Below the pieces are notes generated by a model, which had not been told where the DNA came from, did no database searches, and worked only from the letters and a program-made list of their open reading frames with translations. The translations under genes and the position numbers were made by a program. DNA of 64,000 nt. Origin: Gemmobacter aquarius (GTDB lineage: Bacteria > Pseudomonadota > Alphaproteobacteria > Rhodobacterales > Rhodobacteraceae). This document shows, piece after piece, positions 11,011 to 21,100 of the stretch. The stretch covers positions 2,716,001-2,780,000 of the forward strand of contig NZ_CP028918.1 of assembly GCF_003060865.1 (NCBI RefSeq). Reading direction: 5' to 3'. Numbering within the stretch: the first letter of the stretch is position 1; each line of letters starts with the position of its first letter.

Positions 11011-11658
11011 CTAACCCGCCAGATGCCGCAGCCCCTGCGTCACATCCGTCCTGACCGCCAGCCGCAAGCCCGGCTCGTCGCCCGCCTTCAGCGCGGCAAG
11101 GATCATGCGGTGATGCTGCGGCGGTTCCTTCCGGCGCAGCTTGGAATAAAGCGCCCGCATCGTCGGTCCCAGTTGCAGCCAGACCGTCTCGCACATCGCC
11201 AGCATCGCCGGTGCCTGCGCCCGCAGATACAAGGTGCGGTGAAACTCCAGATTGGTCCGCACATAGGCCACTGCATCCTGTTTCACCACAGCCTCGGCGT
11301 TCAGCGCATTTATTGCCGCCAAGCGCTCGATCAGCGCAAAATGCGCCCGCGGCAAGGCCCGCGAAGCCATTTCCGGCTCCAGCAAAGCCCGGATCGCCGC
11401 CAACTCCTCGATCCGCTCGGGGCTCAGTTCCGGCGTCGACACCCGCCCCGAGGAGGACAGCGTGAACGCCCCCTCGGCCACCAGCCGCCGCACGGCCTCA
11501 CGCGCGGGTGTCATCGACACATCGAACTGCTTGCCGATCCCGCGCAGCGTAAAGGCCTGCCCCGGAGCCATCTCGCCATGCATCACCTGCTGGCGCAGAC
11601 TGCGGTAAACCCGCTCGTGCGCTGCGGCATTGGGGTCGGTCTGGCGCGGTGTGATCAT
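11011..11658 (-). CDS. GntR-family transcriptional regulator (FCD subfamily)
   Basis: 215 residues. The N-terminal winged helix-turn-helix is at about 14-75 (HERVYRSLRQQVMHGEMAPG, then MTPAREAVRRLVAEG). The all-helical FCD ligand domain follows (RALLEPEMA, FHRTLYLRA, EPPQHHRMILAAL); its His/Asp residues usually bind a metal and an organic acid. Its ATG directly follows the TAG of the upstream SprT-like gene, and its Shine-Dalgarno (GGAGG) lies inside that gene, so the two are translationally coupled. Target genes are not identifiable. Confidence 0.9.
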   Translation of the reverse strand: MITPRQTDPNAAAHERVYRSLRQQVMHGEMAPGQAFTLRGIGKQFDVSMTPAREAVRRLVAEGAFTLSSSGRVSTPELSPERIEELAAIRALLEPEMASRALPRAHFALIERLAAINALNAEAVVKQDAVAYVRTNLEFHRTLYLRAQAPAMLAMCETVWLQLGPTMRALYSKLRRKEPPQHHRMILAALKAGDEPGLRLAVRTDVTQGLRHLAG

Positions 11659-12357
11659 CTAACCTCCGAAGCGAAAGGCATGCAGGGCCTGCCCTTCGGT
11701 ATGCAGCCACCTGCGCTGTACCTGCCAACGCGGGTAAAGCCGTTCGACCACGGCCCAGAACCGGTCGGAGTGGTTCATCTCGACCATATGCGCGACCTCA
11801 TGCGCCGCCACGTAATCGAGCACAGAGGGCGGTGCCATCACCAGCCGCCACGAATACATCAACGCCCCGTCATGCGCGCAAGACCCCCAGCGCGACCGCG
11901 TATCGCGCAAGGTCACGCGGCTCACCTTGCGGCCGATCTGCGCGGCGTATCGGTCGGACGCCGCCACGAGCCGCTCCCGCGCCAAGGCCTTGAGGAACGC
12001 GCCCACCCGCACACTGGCGACCGCCGGATCGCCCGCCACCACCAGCGTCTCATCCTCGATCCGCACACTGCGCCCCGGCCCCGTAACCAGTCGCAGCATC
12101 CGCCCCTCGACAGGCACCAGCGTCCCGATGCCCACGCCTGCCACCACGGGCATCGCGGCCAGCGTCGCCCTGATCCACTCTTCTTGCGCCCTCGCGAACG
12201 CCATCGCCTCGGCCTCGCGCGCCCGAACCGGCATAGACAAGGTCACACGCCCGTCCAGCCGCGACACCCGCAGCGAGAATCGTCTCGCCCGCGCCGACCG
12301 CTTCAGCGTGATCTCGACCGCCCCGCTATGCGCCCCCGATGCTGGCAGAACCGGCAT
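11659..12357 (-). CDS. SprT/YgjP-like zinc metallopeptidase (DUF45 family)
   Basis: 232 residues from the ATG at 12357, chosen because AAAGGGG lies seven bases upstream; the frame is open further back without homology. The C-terminal domain has the conserved RDTRSRWGSC segment followed by AAHEVAHMVEMNHSDRFW, with HEVAH as the zinc-binding gluzincin motif and the downstream WxxV helix. YgjP-like proteins are putative metal-dependent peptidases of uncertain substrate. The gene heads a two-gene operon with the GntR regulator. Confidence 0.88.
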   Translation of the reverse strand: MPVLPASGAHSGAVEITLKRSARARRFSLRVSRLDGRVTLSMPVRAREAEAMAFARAQEEWIRATLAAMPVVAGVGIGTLVPVEGRMLRLVTGPGRSVRIEDETLVVAGDPAVASVRVGAFLKALARERLVAASDRYAAQIGRKVSRVTLRDTRSRWGSCAHDGALMYSWRLVMAPPSVLDYVAAHEVAHMVEMNHSDRFWAVVERLYPRWQVQRRWLHTEGQALHAFRFGG

Positions 12358-12425
12358 GCATCCCCTTTGAAAACAAGCGCAGGATACCGCGCCCGCAGCC
12401 AAGGGCAACCGGCCCCGCCCCCAAA

Positions 12426-12537
12426 GCGGAAAATGACGCATTTTCCGCGCCGGAGTTTTGCGAAAACTCCGCCCCCCACCGTCGCGCCTCCGAATTTGCG
12501 TCAAATTCCGCCGCGGAAAATGCGTCATTTTCCGCGG
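12426..12537. repeat. Cluster of four palindromic hairpins
   Basis: Four hairpins are packed in 112 bases. (1) GCGGAAAAT 12426-12434 pairs with 12440-12448. (2) CGGAGTTTT 12451-12459 pairs with 12463-12471. (3) A stem with one mismatch is centred on 12500. (4) A perfect 12-bp stem (CCGCGGAAAATG 12511-12522 with 12526-12537) has a 3-base loop. All have GCG- or CGT-containing loops and purine-rich left arms. Hairpins 1 and 4 are variants of each other. The cluster lies between divergent genes, outside coding sequence. Confidence 0.8.
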
Positions 12538-12640
12538 CCGCCTCTAAGCCGAATAAAGCCTTTGACACCCGCCTTGGCCTGTGGCAAGCGACACCGCTTA
12601 TCACGCCTGTCCGCAGGCACCTTGAACCAAGGGGACGACC

Positions 12641-12976
12641 ATGCCCAAGGAAGAATGGGGCACGAAGCGCATTTGCCCGACGACCGGCAAGCGCTTTTAC
12701 GACCTGAACCGTTCGCCGATCGTTTCGCCCTATACCGGCGAAGTCGTCGATATAGAATCGGCCCGTCGCAAGATGGCTGCCGCCGTCATCAGCCGCGCCG
12801 TACCCGAAAAGGACGACGAGGTTCTGGTTGACGATCTGGAGGCCGATGACGATCTGCTCGAAGCCGGTGTCACCGACGATGCCGAACTCGACGACGATCT
12901 CCTTGAAGACGACGCCGATGACAACGTCTCGCTCGATGAGTTGGCCGATGTCGCAGGCGACGAGGAAGAGCCCTGA
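12641..12976 (+). CDS. FYDLN-acid domain protein (TIGR02300 family)
   Basis: 111 residues. The conserved N-terminal part (MPKEEWGTKRICPTTGKRFY, then DLNRSPIVSPYTG) is the hallmark of this alphaproteobacterial family, which contains the FYDLN motif. From about residue 57 the protein is a low-complexity acidic tail, almost all Asp, Glu and Leu. Function is unknown; the N-terminal part looks like a degenerate zinc-ribbon. ATG has AAGGGGACGACC upstream. It is often found near tRNA-Ala in related genomes, as here. Confidence 0.9.
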   Translation: MPKEEWGTKRICPTTGKRFYDLNRSPIVSPYTGEVVDIESARRKMAAAVISRAVPEKDDEVLVDDLEADDDLLEAGVTDDAELDDDLLEDDADDNVSLDELADVAGDEEEP

Positions 12977-13065
12977 TCCAATCCTGACAGGGCCGCCACC
13001 AACGGCGCAAGAAGGTGCGTTTTTCCTCTTGCACCCCCCCGCGCCCTAAACTAGACAACGGCCAC

Positions 13066-13108
13066 CGAAGCAGGCGACTGCTTCGCCCATCGAAGCGGAA
13101 ACGCTTCG
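13066..13108 (+). repeat. Two tandem GNRA-tetraloop hairpins just upstream of tRNA-Ala
   Basis: Stem A: CGAAGCAG (13066-13073), loop GCGA, CTGCTTCG (13078-13085), 8 bp perfect. Stem B: CGAAGCG (13091-13097), loop GAAA, CGCTTCG (13102-13108), 7 bp perfect. Both loops are GNRA tetraloops and both left arms start CGAAGC. Five bases separate them and stem B ends nine bases before the tRNA. They could be part of the pre-tRNA leader or a small structured RNA. Confidence 0.65.
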
Positions 13109-13117
13109 ACCTCCGGT

Positions 13118-13193
<76 letters not shown>

Positions 13194-13866
13194 ACACAAA
13201 TATAGAAAACTGTTTGAAATCAATGGCGTTGCCCCCTGGGCATCGGGATTTCTTATGATTTTGCTACATATTTTGCAACAAAACTTGCTACAGAATTTTT
13301 CGGTCTTGGTAGGTGCCGCAGGGATTGCGCTTATGAATTAGGCGCTCGCCCCCTGACATGATGAGGCAGACAAACAGAGACGCGCTGCGCCTTGTTGGAA
13401 CGACTTTAGACTCAGGCATGGGATTGGTGACTTCGTCTGGCAGGGTCGGTCGCTACACCTCTTCGCCGGTCGCCAACGCTGCTGAAGTTGTCTTCGGAGC
13501 CATCTGTCGGTCGGTAACGATACGCCGCACCGCGCACGGAGGGTCGGCAACAGAAATCGCCGAGGGTCCCTATCGGGATACGGCTATTTCTGTTGCCGGC
13601 CCGAGCACGTCGGGCAAGTTGATCGTTCCGGCTGACAGAGGGGCTGAAGAGAGCGGGCTGTCTTTGGTGAATCATGAGGAGGTGCAGGGGTCGGGGGCAG
13701 CATGCCCCCTTCGGGTCATGCCGGCATGGCAGGGTGAGTTTTGGACCACCATTATGTCACGGATGACCGTCTTGATCCCACATCGACCCCACGCTGACAG
13801 AGGGTCATTTTCGAGATCTTTCCGTCGTTTCCGGCTGCCGACCGCGTAATCGGCAGACACAAACGC
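13194..13866. other. Non-coding region behind tRNA-Ala, probable integration remnant
   Basis: No convincing gene. The first 140 bases are strikingly AT-rich for this genome, with a patch of TTGCTACA/TTTGCAAC-like repeats at about 13260-13295. The rest has open frames in both directions but no recognisable protein, no good ribosome-binding site and mixed composition. It contains a long inverted repeat (13545-13598). The best reading is debris of an element once integrated at the tRNA. Confidence 0.5.
13545..13598. repeat. 17-bp inverted repeat with structured loop
   Basis: The arm CGGCAACAGAAATCGCC (13545-13561) is matched by its reverse complement at 13582-13598 with one mismatch. The 20-base spacer is itself partly self-complementary. 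It could be a terminator-like hairpin, a transposon end pair or an origin-type structure of the remnant element. Confidence 0.6.
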
Positions 13867-14502
13867 TCAGCTTTCGGCCTCGACCATCATCCCGATGACG
13901 ATCAGCACCTGATAGTCCTGCTTGCTGCACCCCTCGACCGCCGGCATGACCATGCCGGGCGTCATGGGGAAAACAGACATGGGTGCTTTTGCGGGCGAGC
14001 AGCTTTGTCCGGAAACATTTTCGGTATAGAGCGCGGCCCGACAGCCGAAATGCGTCACGTCGTAGATCGTCGCCCCGTCGTCCAGGGTCCAGCCTTGTTT
14101 GCCGGTGGCATCAGGTTCGGAAACCGTCAGAAGAGATGTCACCTCGCGCCCTCCGGTGACGACATACTGGCCGGCGGGAAGCGGAAACTGCGGCGCCTCC
14201 ATGATAAGGCCATGCTCTTCCAGCCACCAACCCTTTGGGTCGAACTGCCAGCCGTTCGGGGCGGCACCCGCATTTGCGACCAGATCGTCGAAGTCACCGA
14301 TGCGAACCCCGCGCGGACCGGGGTCGATCGCCCACAGGCCCCATGTGCCTGCGTCGTCGCCTGCCGAAGCCTTCGGGTTACCCAGAGCCGCAATATATTG
14401 CGTGGGGATGCGGACAAAAGTCGCCTCGGCCCATGCGGGCACAGAGGCCGTCAGTGCGACCACAGAGAGGACTACGCCGCATAACATTCGCAAGGCTTTC
14501 AT
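13867..14502 (-). CDS. Secreted protein of unknown function
   Basis: 211 residues from the ATG at 14502, which begins a Sec signal peptide (MKALRMLCGVVLSVVALTA, cleavage near AWA at residues 22-24). An in-frame start 23 codons upstream would place extra residues before the signal peptide and is less likely. The mature part has motifs such as QYIAALG and WGLWAIDPGPRGVR, and two cysteines. I recall similar hypothetical proteins in Rhodobacteraceae but know no function. The Shine-Dalgarno is weak. Confidence 0.75.
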   Translation of the reverse strand: MKALRMLCGVVLSVVALTASVPAWAEATFVRIPTQYIAALGNPKASAGDDAGTWGLWAIDPGPRGVRIGDFDDLVANAGAAPNGWQFDPKGWWLEEHGLIMEAPQFPLPAGQYVVTGGREVTSLLTVSEPDATGKQGWTLDDGATIYDVTHFGCRAALYTENVSGQSCSPAKAPMSVFPMTPGMVMPAVEGCSKQDYQVLIVIGMMVEAES

Positions 14503-14670
14503 GGCAGGTTTCCGTCCCCGTTCGCTGCGTCTGACCAAAAGGAAGAGTAGGGCAGTGGGGACCAAAAGCAAAATGCTGGCTGATTTGCAGTTTCAGGGCA
14601 GTAAATGCCCGGCCCGAAGCGCCTGTATCTGGCTCCTGATCCCACACCGCGCCCACACCCTTCCCCCTGC

Positions 14671-16195
14671 TCACAGCGGAACCCTGCTCAAATCCACGCA
14701 GACCGCGCGGCCGGTTTCGCCGGTCCAGCGGGGGAGCTTGCGAAGCATGTGGCGTCCGTCGCCGGGGATGACCAGACCGTGCTGGAGGAGAAGTTTCAGG
14801 GCACTTGCGGCCTCGGTCGGGTTTCCGAACCAGCCTTCGAAGGCCTCGCGACTGATGCAGGCGTAGTCGTCATCCTTCCAACCGATAGCGACCGTGGGGG
14901 CATCAGGCCTGCCCTGCGGGGTGATGAAGCGGTGCTCGCATTCCTCGAGGTGCATCCAGAGGGTCTCGATTGCGCGGTTATCCTTCATCAAGGTGAAAAA
15001 GGCAGGGTTGTCGAACTGCCGCAACGCGCGGAAGGCGCAGTGCCGTATCGCCTTGGTCAGTCCGGCGAGCGTCCAGGGGGCGAGGCCAAAGTCGATCGCC
15101 AGAACGCCAGCCGCATAGATGATCGCGAAATTGCGGAGCATGCGGTGGTGCTGCGGGCTGGTCCACCGCCCCGCGGCCAGAACAATCAGACTTCCGTGTT
15201 CCAGTTCGACCTGTTGCTTCGCCCTTGCGATCGACGCCGGTAAATCCTGGCAAAGAGCCTCGATGTAGGCCCGCCCGAGGCTGCCGGCATGCTGCGACGC
15301 CGCGGTCTTGATGGCCGGCACGAACGCAGTGTCTGAGTCGAAAGGACCGAAGGTGTCGAACAGCCCGTACCTGTGCCCCTGCACCGCAATAACCGGATGG
15401 CGGACCCGTTGGCCGGTCTGGACGGGCTCCTTGCTCGCTTCGGTGGGTGTGGTTTCGCCTGTTGTTAAAAGAATGGTCTTCCATTCGTTCTGATGCGCGG
15501 CATCTCCGTTGGCGGTGGCGCGCAACTTTCCCCTTCCGTTCGCAACGCCGCAGGAGTCTTTCGCCATGCCCGCGCGCGGGCGCGGTTCATCGAGGACGAA
15601 GGCATGATCATTATGACGGGCAATGACCGGCTCCAAACCGTTCGCGGTCGCCTCGGCGGTCATAAGGTGACCACGCGAAAAAACCGCATGGGCCATCGTC
15701 CCGGCACTGGATTTGCCCACCGAAGACATCCCGTCGAGATGCACACTGAACCCGTTTTCGCCGATCAGACGCAGGAGCGGACCCGCCAGCTGCAAAGCGA
15801 TCACCATCGTCGGAATACGGTTGTCCTCTATCAGGCGTTTTACCCCTTCGCACCATTTCAGGGCTTCGCTGCGATAGCTCTGCGTGAAGGTCGGGCCCGC
15901 ATAGATCGCGGCGATGGTGTCGGGATCCGCGCCGATGACAACGCCATCCTGCATGCGGAAGGCAGGCACCGGCCCGAAAGCCCAGCCCGTCCTGGTCAGG
16001 GCGATCTTGCTCGCCTCGACGGGGAAGGACTGGATCAGCGTTGCTACCTTACCTTCCTGCCCGCGAGCGCAACGCAGACCAAGGTCAGCAAGGTTTTTGA
16101 CAAAACGGCCGCCTTGGACGAGGTCGGCTTCCTTGACCAATTCGCGCTGCACGCGCCCGTGGGGTGTCGAAAACACAACCTCGCGCGGATACCCG
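14671..16195 (-). pseudogene. DUF927 (P-loop, helicase/primase-like) gene lacking its 5' end
   Basis: About 505 residues of a DUF927 protein. A Walker A motif is seen in DGMSSVGKSSA and a Walker B-like FVLDEP 70 residues later. DUF927 proteins are ATPases of integrative elements and phages, often next to primase or integrase genes. The N-terminal part is missing: codons upstream of YPREVVF belong to another reading frame of an IS1182-like transposase fragment. There is no natural start at the junction. The remaining frame is intact to its stop, suggesting fairly recent damage. Confidence 0.8.
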
Positions 16196-16541
16196 CGCCG
16201 TTGTCGCGCCGGAAGTCCGCGATGGTCTTGTGATCCGGCACCAGCTTGCCGGTCAGCCACATGACCTCGACGTTGCGCCCTGCCTCGCGTTCCAGCCTGC
16301 GGCCAGACGGGATGCGGTTGAGGTAGCCGTAGATGAACAGCTTGAGCAGCACTGCAGGGTGATAGCCGGGCCGTCCCGTCCTCGCGGCGGCAGAGCGAGC
16401 GAAACCAAGACGTTGCAGATCCAGCTCTTCGACGAAGAAATCGACAACGCGCACGAGGCTGTCCTCACCGATCCAGTCGTCCAGCCGATCAGGAAAAAGC
16501 ACCGACTGGCCGCGATCGACGCCCTCGATGAAACCCGCCAT
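16196..16541 (-). mobile_element. IS1182-like transposase fragment (N-terminal 115 residues)
   Basis: The frame from ATG 16541 gives the typical N terminus of IS1182/IS5-type DDE transposases: GVDRGQSVLFPDRLDDWI, then GRPGYHPAVLLKLFIYGYLN, RRLERE, WLTGKLVPDHKTIADFRRDN. The protein normally continues for more than 300 residues, but homology stops at about 16197, where DUF927 sequence begins in another frame. The catalytic core is therefore gone. Either the IS inserted and its 3' part was deleted, or recombination joined the two. One IS end should lie between 16541 and 16640; I could not define it. Confidence 0.8.
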
Positions 16542-16641
16542 GCCCGCCTCCGCCTGACCTGCCGAAGTCTAGCACAGAGAGCAGTTTCCACACAGCCTCG
16601 GCCCAAAGCGGCCGTTCGTCTGAGTTCGACGTCTATGTGTT

Positions 16642-16676
16642 CGGCCCCGAGGGGCCGGCGCTTGGCGCGCCGGCCC
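16642..16676 (-). terminator. GC-rich double hairpin downstream of esterase gene
   Basis: CGGCCC/GGGCCG (16642-16657) overlaps a second 10-bp perfect stem (arms 16652-16661 and 16667-16676) with a 5-base loop. The two are mutually exclusive folds. It lies seven bases past the esterase stop (read on the minus strand). There is no T run, so termination strength is uncertain. Confidence 0.55.
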
Positions 16677-16682
16677 GGCTGG

Positions 16683-17756
16683 TTAGTTGGTCAGGGCTTG
16701 GCGGAGGCGGGACGTGGCGTAGTCCATCGCTTGGGCGGCCTGCGGCACGACCGTTCCCATGCCGAAGAATTCGTGTGTCACCGCGTCGTAATTCTTCATC
16801 TCGACCGCAACGCCGGCCGCTTCGAGAGCTTTGGCATAGGCCATGCCCTCGGATCTCAGGGGGTCGATCTGTGCCGTGATGACGGTGGCCGGTGGCAGAC
16901 CGGAGAGGTCGGTCCGGCTGACGAGGTTGATGCGAGGATCCGCCGCATCGTCGGGCTTGGCGAAGGCGTTTTCCACGAACCAGGCCATGTCAGCCTTGCC
17001 CAAGGGCGCGGCATCCGCGTTTTCGAGATAGGATGAGGTCGTCATGTCGTTTCCGGCGACGGGATAGACCAGCAGCTGATGCAGGGGCTGGGTGATCTTT
17101 GCGTCGCGGGCCATGATGGCCACGTTGGCGGCAAGGTTGCCACCCGCGCTTTCGCCGGCGAGCGCCATATGCGCGGCGTCCCCGTTGAAGTCGCCCGCAT
17201 GTTCGACGGCCCAGACATAGGCGGCATAGGCATCTTCATGGGCGGCCGGGAACACGTCTTCCGGACCTTGGCGGTAGTGCGACGAGACGACGATTGCCTT
17301 TGCGCCGACCGACAATCGGCGGGCCGAGGCGTCGTAGGTGTCGAGATTTGCGATCACCCAACCGCCGCCGTGGTAATAGACGATCACCGGAAACGGGCCC
17401 GCGCCGGGTGGTGTGTAGATACGCGCCTTTATCTCGCCGCCGGGGCCGGGGATCGCGACATCGCGCATCTTGATCTCGGCGGCGGGACCGGCATCGATGC
17501 CCTTGTCCTTCATCACCACCGCCACGGCATCGGCGGGTGTCGGCTGTGCCCGTGCCTCTTCGACCGTGAGGGTATGGAGCGGCTTTGCGCCGAGCGCCTT
17601 GAGCGCGTCGAGAACGGTCTGCATCTCCGGCGACGGGGTCGCCATTGCCTGCGCCGTTCCGGTTTCCGGCTTGGTTTGGGCCGTTCCGCCAGAGGCAAGC
17701 GCGGCGAAGACCACCGCCGAGGTTACGGCGACCGAGGGCAACATTTTGAACCGCAT
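16683..17756 (-). CDS. Exported alpha/beta hydrolase, hormone-sensitive-lipase type
   Basis: 357 residues from ATG 17756 (AAAGGA upstream), which opens a Sec signal peptide ending near residue 27. The oxyanion-hole motif HGGGW and nucleophile elbow GESAGG identify the HSL/acetyl-esterase family. Asp in DPLRSEG and His in THEFFG complete the triad. It probably hydrolyses short acyl esters in the periplasm; many HSL members are cytoplasmic, so export is notable. It is divergent from the CheB/CheR kinase gene and stands alone. Confidence 0.88.
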   Translation of the reverse strand: MRFKMLPSVAVTSAVVFAALASGGTAQTKPETGTAQAMATPSPEMQTVLDALKALGAKPLHTLTVEEARAQPTPADAVAVVMKDKGIDAGPAAEIKMRDVAIPGPGGEIKARIYTPPGAGPFPVIVYYHGGGWVIANLDTYDASARRLSVGAKAIVVSSHYRQGPEDVFPAAHEDAYAAYVWAVEHAGDFNGDAAHMALAGESAGGNLAANVAIMARDAKITQPLHQLLVYPVAGNDMTTSSYLENADAAPLGKADMAWFVENAFAKPDDAADPRINLVSRTDLSGLPPATVITAQIDPLRSEGMAYAKALEAAGVAVEMKNYDAVTHEFFGMGTVVPQAAQAMDYATSRLRQALTN

Positions 17757-18139
17757 ATCAACATTCCTTTGTTTGGCCGAAGCTCGGCGTGCGGTCGGCA
17801 ACCGCAGGCCGGAGCGATTGTTCCGGACTGCGGGGCAGCCCGTTCCGGCGGGAACGCGGCGTGGCGCGGCGGGAGGCGCAAGGGCGTGGAGCGGCCAAGG
17901 CGTTGATCTCGTTGCCCGCAGGGCGCGGGCAGGCCGCGGCAGGGATCGAGGCTTGGCAGAGAAAAGAATTCTGCCACGTCACGGTCCAAGGACGATCCTT
18001 GCAAGGGTCGGGAGCGCCAACGCGCCGGCGCGATGCGCGATGGTGGATTTCTGCGACAGGGCCGGATTGGACGGTGCAGTTCTATCGGTTCGGTGGTAAG
18101 GCTACGGTTGTACCCCTTGCGGTCCCCTTGACCGAGCCA
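17757..18139. other. Divergent intergenic region between esterase and sensor kinase
   Basis: 383 bases with no convincing gene. The kinase frame is open back to about 17789, but the encoded sequence is low-complexity Arg/Gly/Ala with no homology. A small hairpin CGTTCC-GGCG-GGAACG lies at 17841-17856. Promoters for both flanking genes should be here; none is clear enough to call. Confidence 0.4.
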
Positions 18140-21100
18140 ATGCGTGTTCTGCCTTCAGACAGGCGTGGCAGTGGGAAACACCACCGAACAACTTGGATTG
18201 GACGCGCCTTGAATCGGACAGCGGATCAACGCACCGCCTCGGACTCGTCTGCCTCCGAGTCCAGTCGCGACACGGTAGGCAAGACCGGTGGCGGGCCGCG
18301 GCATTGCCCGCTTGTCGGGATCGGGGCTTCGGCGGGCGGGATCGAGGCGTTGATACGTCTTTTCGACGCCATGCCCCCGGACAGCGGCATGGCCTTTGTC
18401 GTCGTGATGCATCTCGATCCGACACGGGTCAGCGGGCTAGCCGATGTTCTGGGCCAGCACACGAAGATGACGGTCGGCGAGGCCGTCGATGGCGTTGCGG
18501 TCGAACCCGACCACATCTACGTCATCCCGCCTGCAACCTCGTTGACGGTGGAGGAGGGGCATCTTCGGCTGAGCGAACCGGTCGAGCGGCGCGGTGCCCG
18601 CTATCCCATCGACCGGCTTTTCGAGTCGATGGCGACACATCGGCGCGGACGGGCGATCTGCATCGTTCTGTCGGGTTCCGGCACCGACGGCACCGGCGGC
18701 CTGCGCGAGGTCAAGGCCGAAGGCGGCTGCGTTCTTGTGCAATCCCCGTCGACGGCAAAGTTTGATTCCATGCCGCAAAGCGTGATCATGGCAGACCTTG
18801 CCGATCACGTGCTTGCGCCCGAGAACATGCCCGAAATCCTGTTGCGCTATGTGAAACATGCCTATTCCGCCGGAGCCGAGCTTTTTGCCGACGGGCCGTC
18901 GCGCGATGTGTCGATCACTCCGGTGCTTGCGCTGCTGCGAAGCCGCGCGGACCACGATTTCCGCCTCTACAAGCGCAGCACGCTGACGCGACGGATCCAC
19001 CGCCGCATGGGGCTGTGCAACCTGCACAGCGTGGAAGACTACCTCGACTACCTGCGGTCGCAGCCGGGAGAGTTGGAAACGCTGGCGCGCGATCTGATGA
19101 TCAACGTCACGACGTTCTTCCGCGATCCCGAGGCATGGGCCGCGCTGGATGAAAGCGTGCTCGCCGCGCTTGTGGCCGAGCGCGAGACCGGCGCCGCGAT
19201 CCGTCTTTGGGTGCCGGCCTGTGCCACCGGCGAGGAAGCCTATACCTTGGCCATGCTGCTGGTCGACCGGGCCGAGGCGGCGGGCAAGCGCTTCGACATC
19301 AAGCTCTTTGCCACCGACAGCCGCGAGGACAACCTGACGATCGCACGCGCGGGGCTGTATTCCGAGGGGGCTATTGCAGCGATCCCGCCACATCTTTTCG
19401 AGCGCCACTTCGACATGCTCGGCGAGAATTGCCGGGTCAAGGAAGAGCTGCGCGACATGGTCGTCTTCGCCGCCCACAACCTGCTGCGCGACCCGCCGTT
19501 TTCGCAGATCGACGTGGTGACCTGCCGCAACCTGCTGATCTATTTCGAGACCGCCGCGCAGAAGCGCGCGCTGGCCCTGATGCATTTCTCGCTTCGGCAG
19601 GGCGGCTACATGATGCTTGGCAATGCCGAAAGCGTCTCGGGGCGCGAGGACCTGTTCGACACAATCTCGAAAAAATGGCGGATCTTTCGCAGGCTCGGAC
19701 CGAACCGGCACGACATCCTCGACTTTCCGCTGTTTCCCGGCCGGTCGCGGCCCGGCGCTGCGGATGGAGCGGCCGCGCCCGAGGCCAGCCGCCTGCCGCC
19801 GCGCATCGTCGATGTGGCGCAGCGCGCGCTTCTGGAGCGTTTTGCCCCCGCCTCGGTGCTGATCGGGCGGAACGGGGAGGTGGTCTGGGTGCACGGATCG
19901 ACCGGTGCCTATCTGGAACCGCCGCCCGGTGAACCCAGCCGCGACATCCTTGCCATGGCGCGGCATGGCCTGCGCGCCAAGCTGCGCCATGCGGTGCGCG
20001 ATGCCATCGCCGAGAACCGGCCGGTCGAATTCCGCGTGAGGATCCGGCGCGATCACCACGAACAGCCCGTGGCGGTGGCGGTCGTCCCGCTGTCGGAACA
20101 GTCGGACGCGCTGCTTCTGGTCAGTTTCCGCGACATCGGCCCCGAGCAGACCATTCCGGCGACTGCCGATGAAACGGACCGGATGGTGACGCAGCAGGCG
20201 GTCGAATTTGAACTCGTCGCCGCGCGGATCGAGTTGCGCGAGACCGTGGAACAGTTTGAACGCACCAACGAGGAGCTGAAGGTCGCCAACGAGGAAGTGA
20301 CCTCGATGAACGAGGAGCTTCAATCGACGAACGAGGAGTTGGAGACCTCGAAAGAGGAACTTCAGTCGTTCAACGAGGAATTGCAGACCGTCAACAGCCA
20401 GCTTCAGCACAAGAACCAGGAATTGGCGGATACGACCGACACGCTGAACAACCTCTTGGCCAGCAGCGAGATCGCGACAGTGTTTCTGGACCGGAATTTC
20501 TGCATCAGATGGTTTTCGCCGAGCAGCAAGGGGCTTCTGGCACTGGTTGATACCGACATCGGCAGGCCCGTCACCCATTTCGCCTGGAAGGTCGAGGATG
20601 ATGCGCTTTTGCCCGATGCGCGGCTGGTGCTGCAAAAGCTGACGGGAATAGACGCCGAGGTGCGCGGCAGTGCCGGACGCTGGTATCTGCGGCGCGTGCT
20701 GCCCTACCGGACCCATGACGACCGGATCGCGGGCGTGGTGATCGCCTTCGTCGACATCACCGAGCGCAAGCTGGCGCAGGATGCGATCAAGGAGGCGCTG
20801 GACTACGCCGAGGCGATCATCAACACGGTCCGCCATCCCGTGATGGTGCTTGACGCCGAGTTGCGCGTCCAATCCATCAATCCGGCCTTCTGCGAAGCCT
20901 TCAGCTGCCCGCCGGATGAGTCCAATGGCTATCAGTTGCACGAACTGGACCACGGAGCCTGGGACATTCCCGAACTCCGCCGTTTGCTGCGCGAGGTGTT
21001 GAGCGAGGCGCAGGCCTTCGACGATTTCGAGATCGAGCATGTGTTTCCCAAGCGCGGGCGGCGGCACATGCGTCTCAATGCGCGCAGATTGGTGCATGGC

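Noticed and set aside
13358..13849. 163-codon open frame on the plus strand behind tRNA-Ala
   Set aside because: No recognisable motif, no ribosome-binding site, low-complexity composition, and overlapping open frames on the minus strand; treated as non-coding debris.
14605..15243. Long plus-strand frames opposite the DUF927 gene
   Set aside because: Antisense shadows of a well-supported ATPase; GC-rich third positions on the minus strand keep the complement open.
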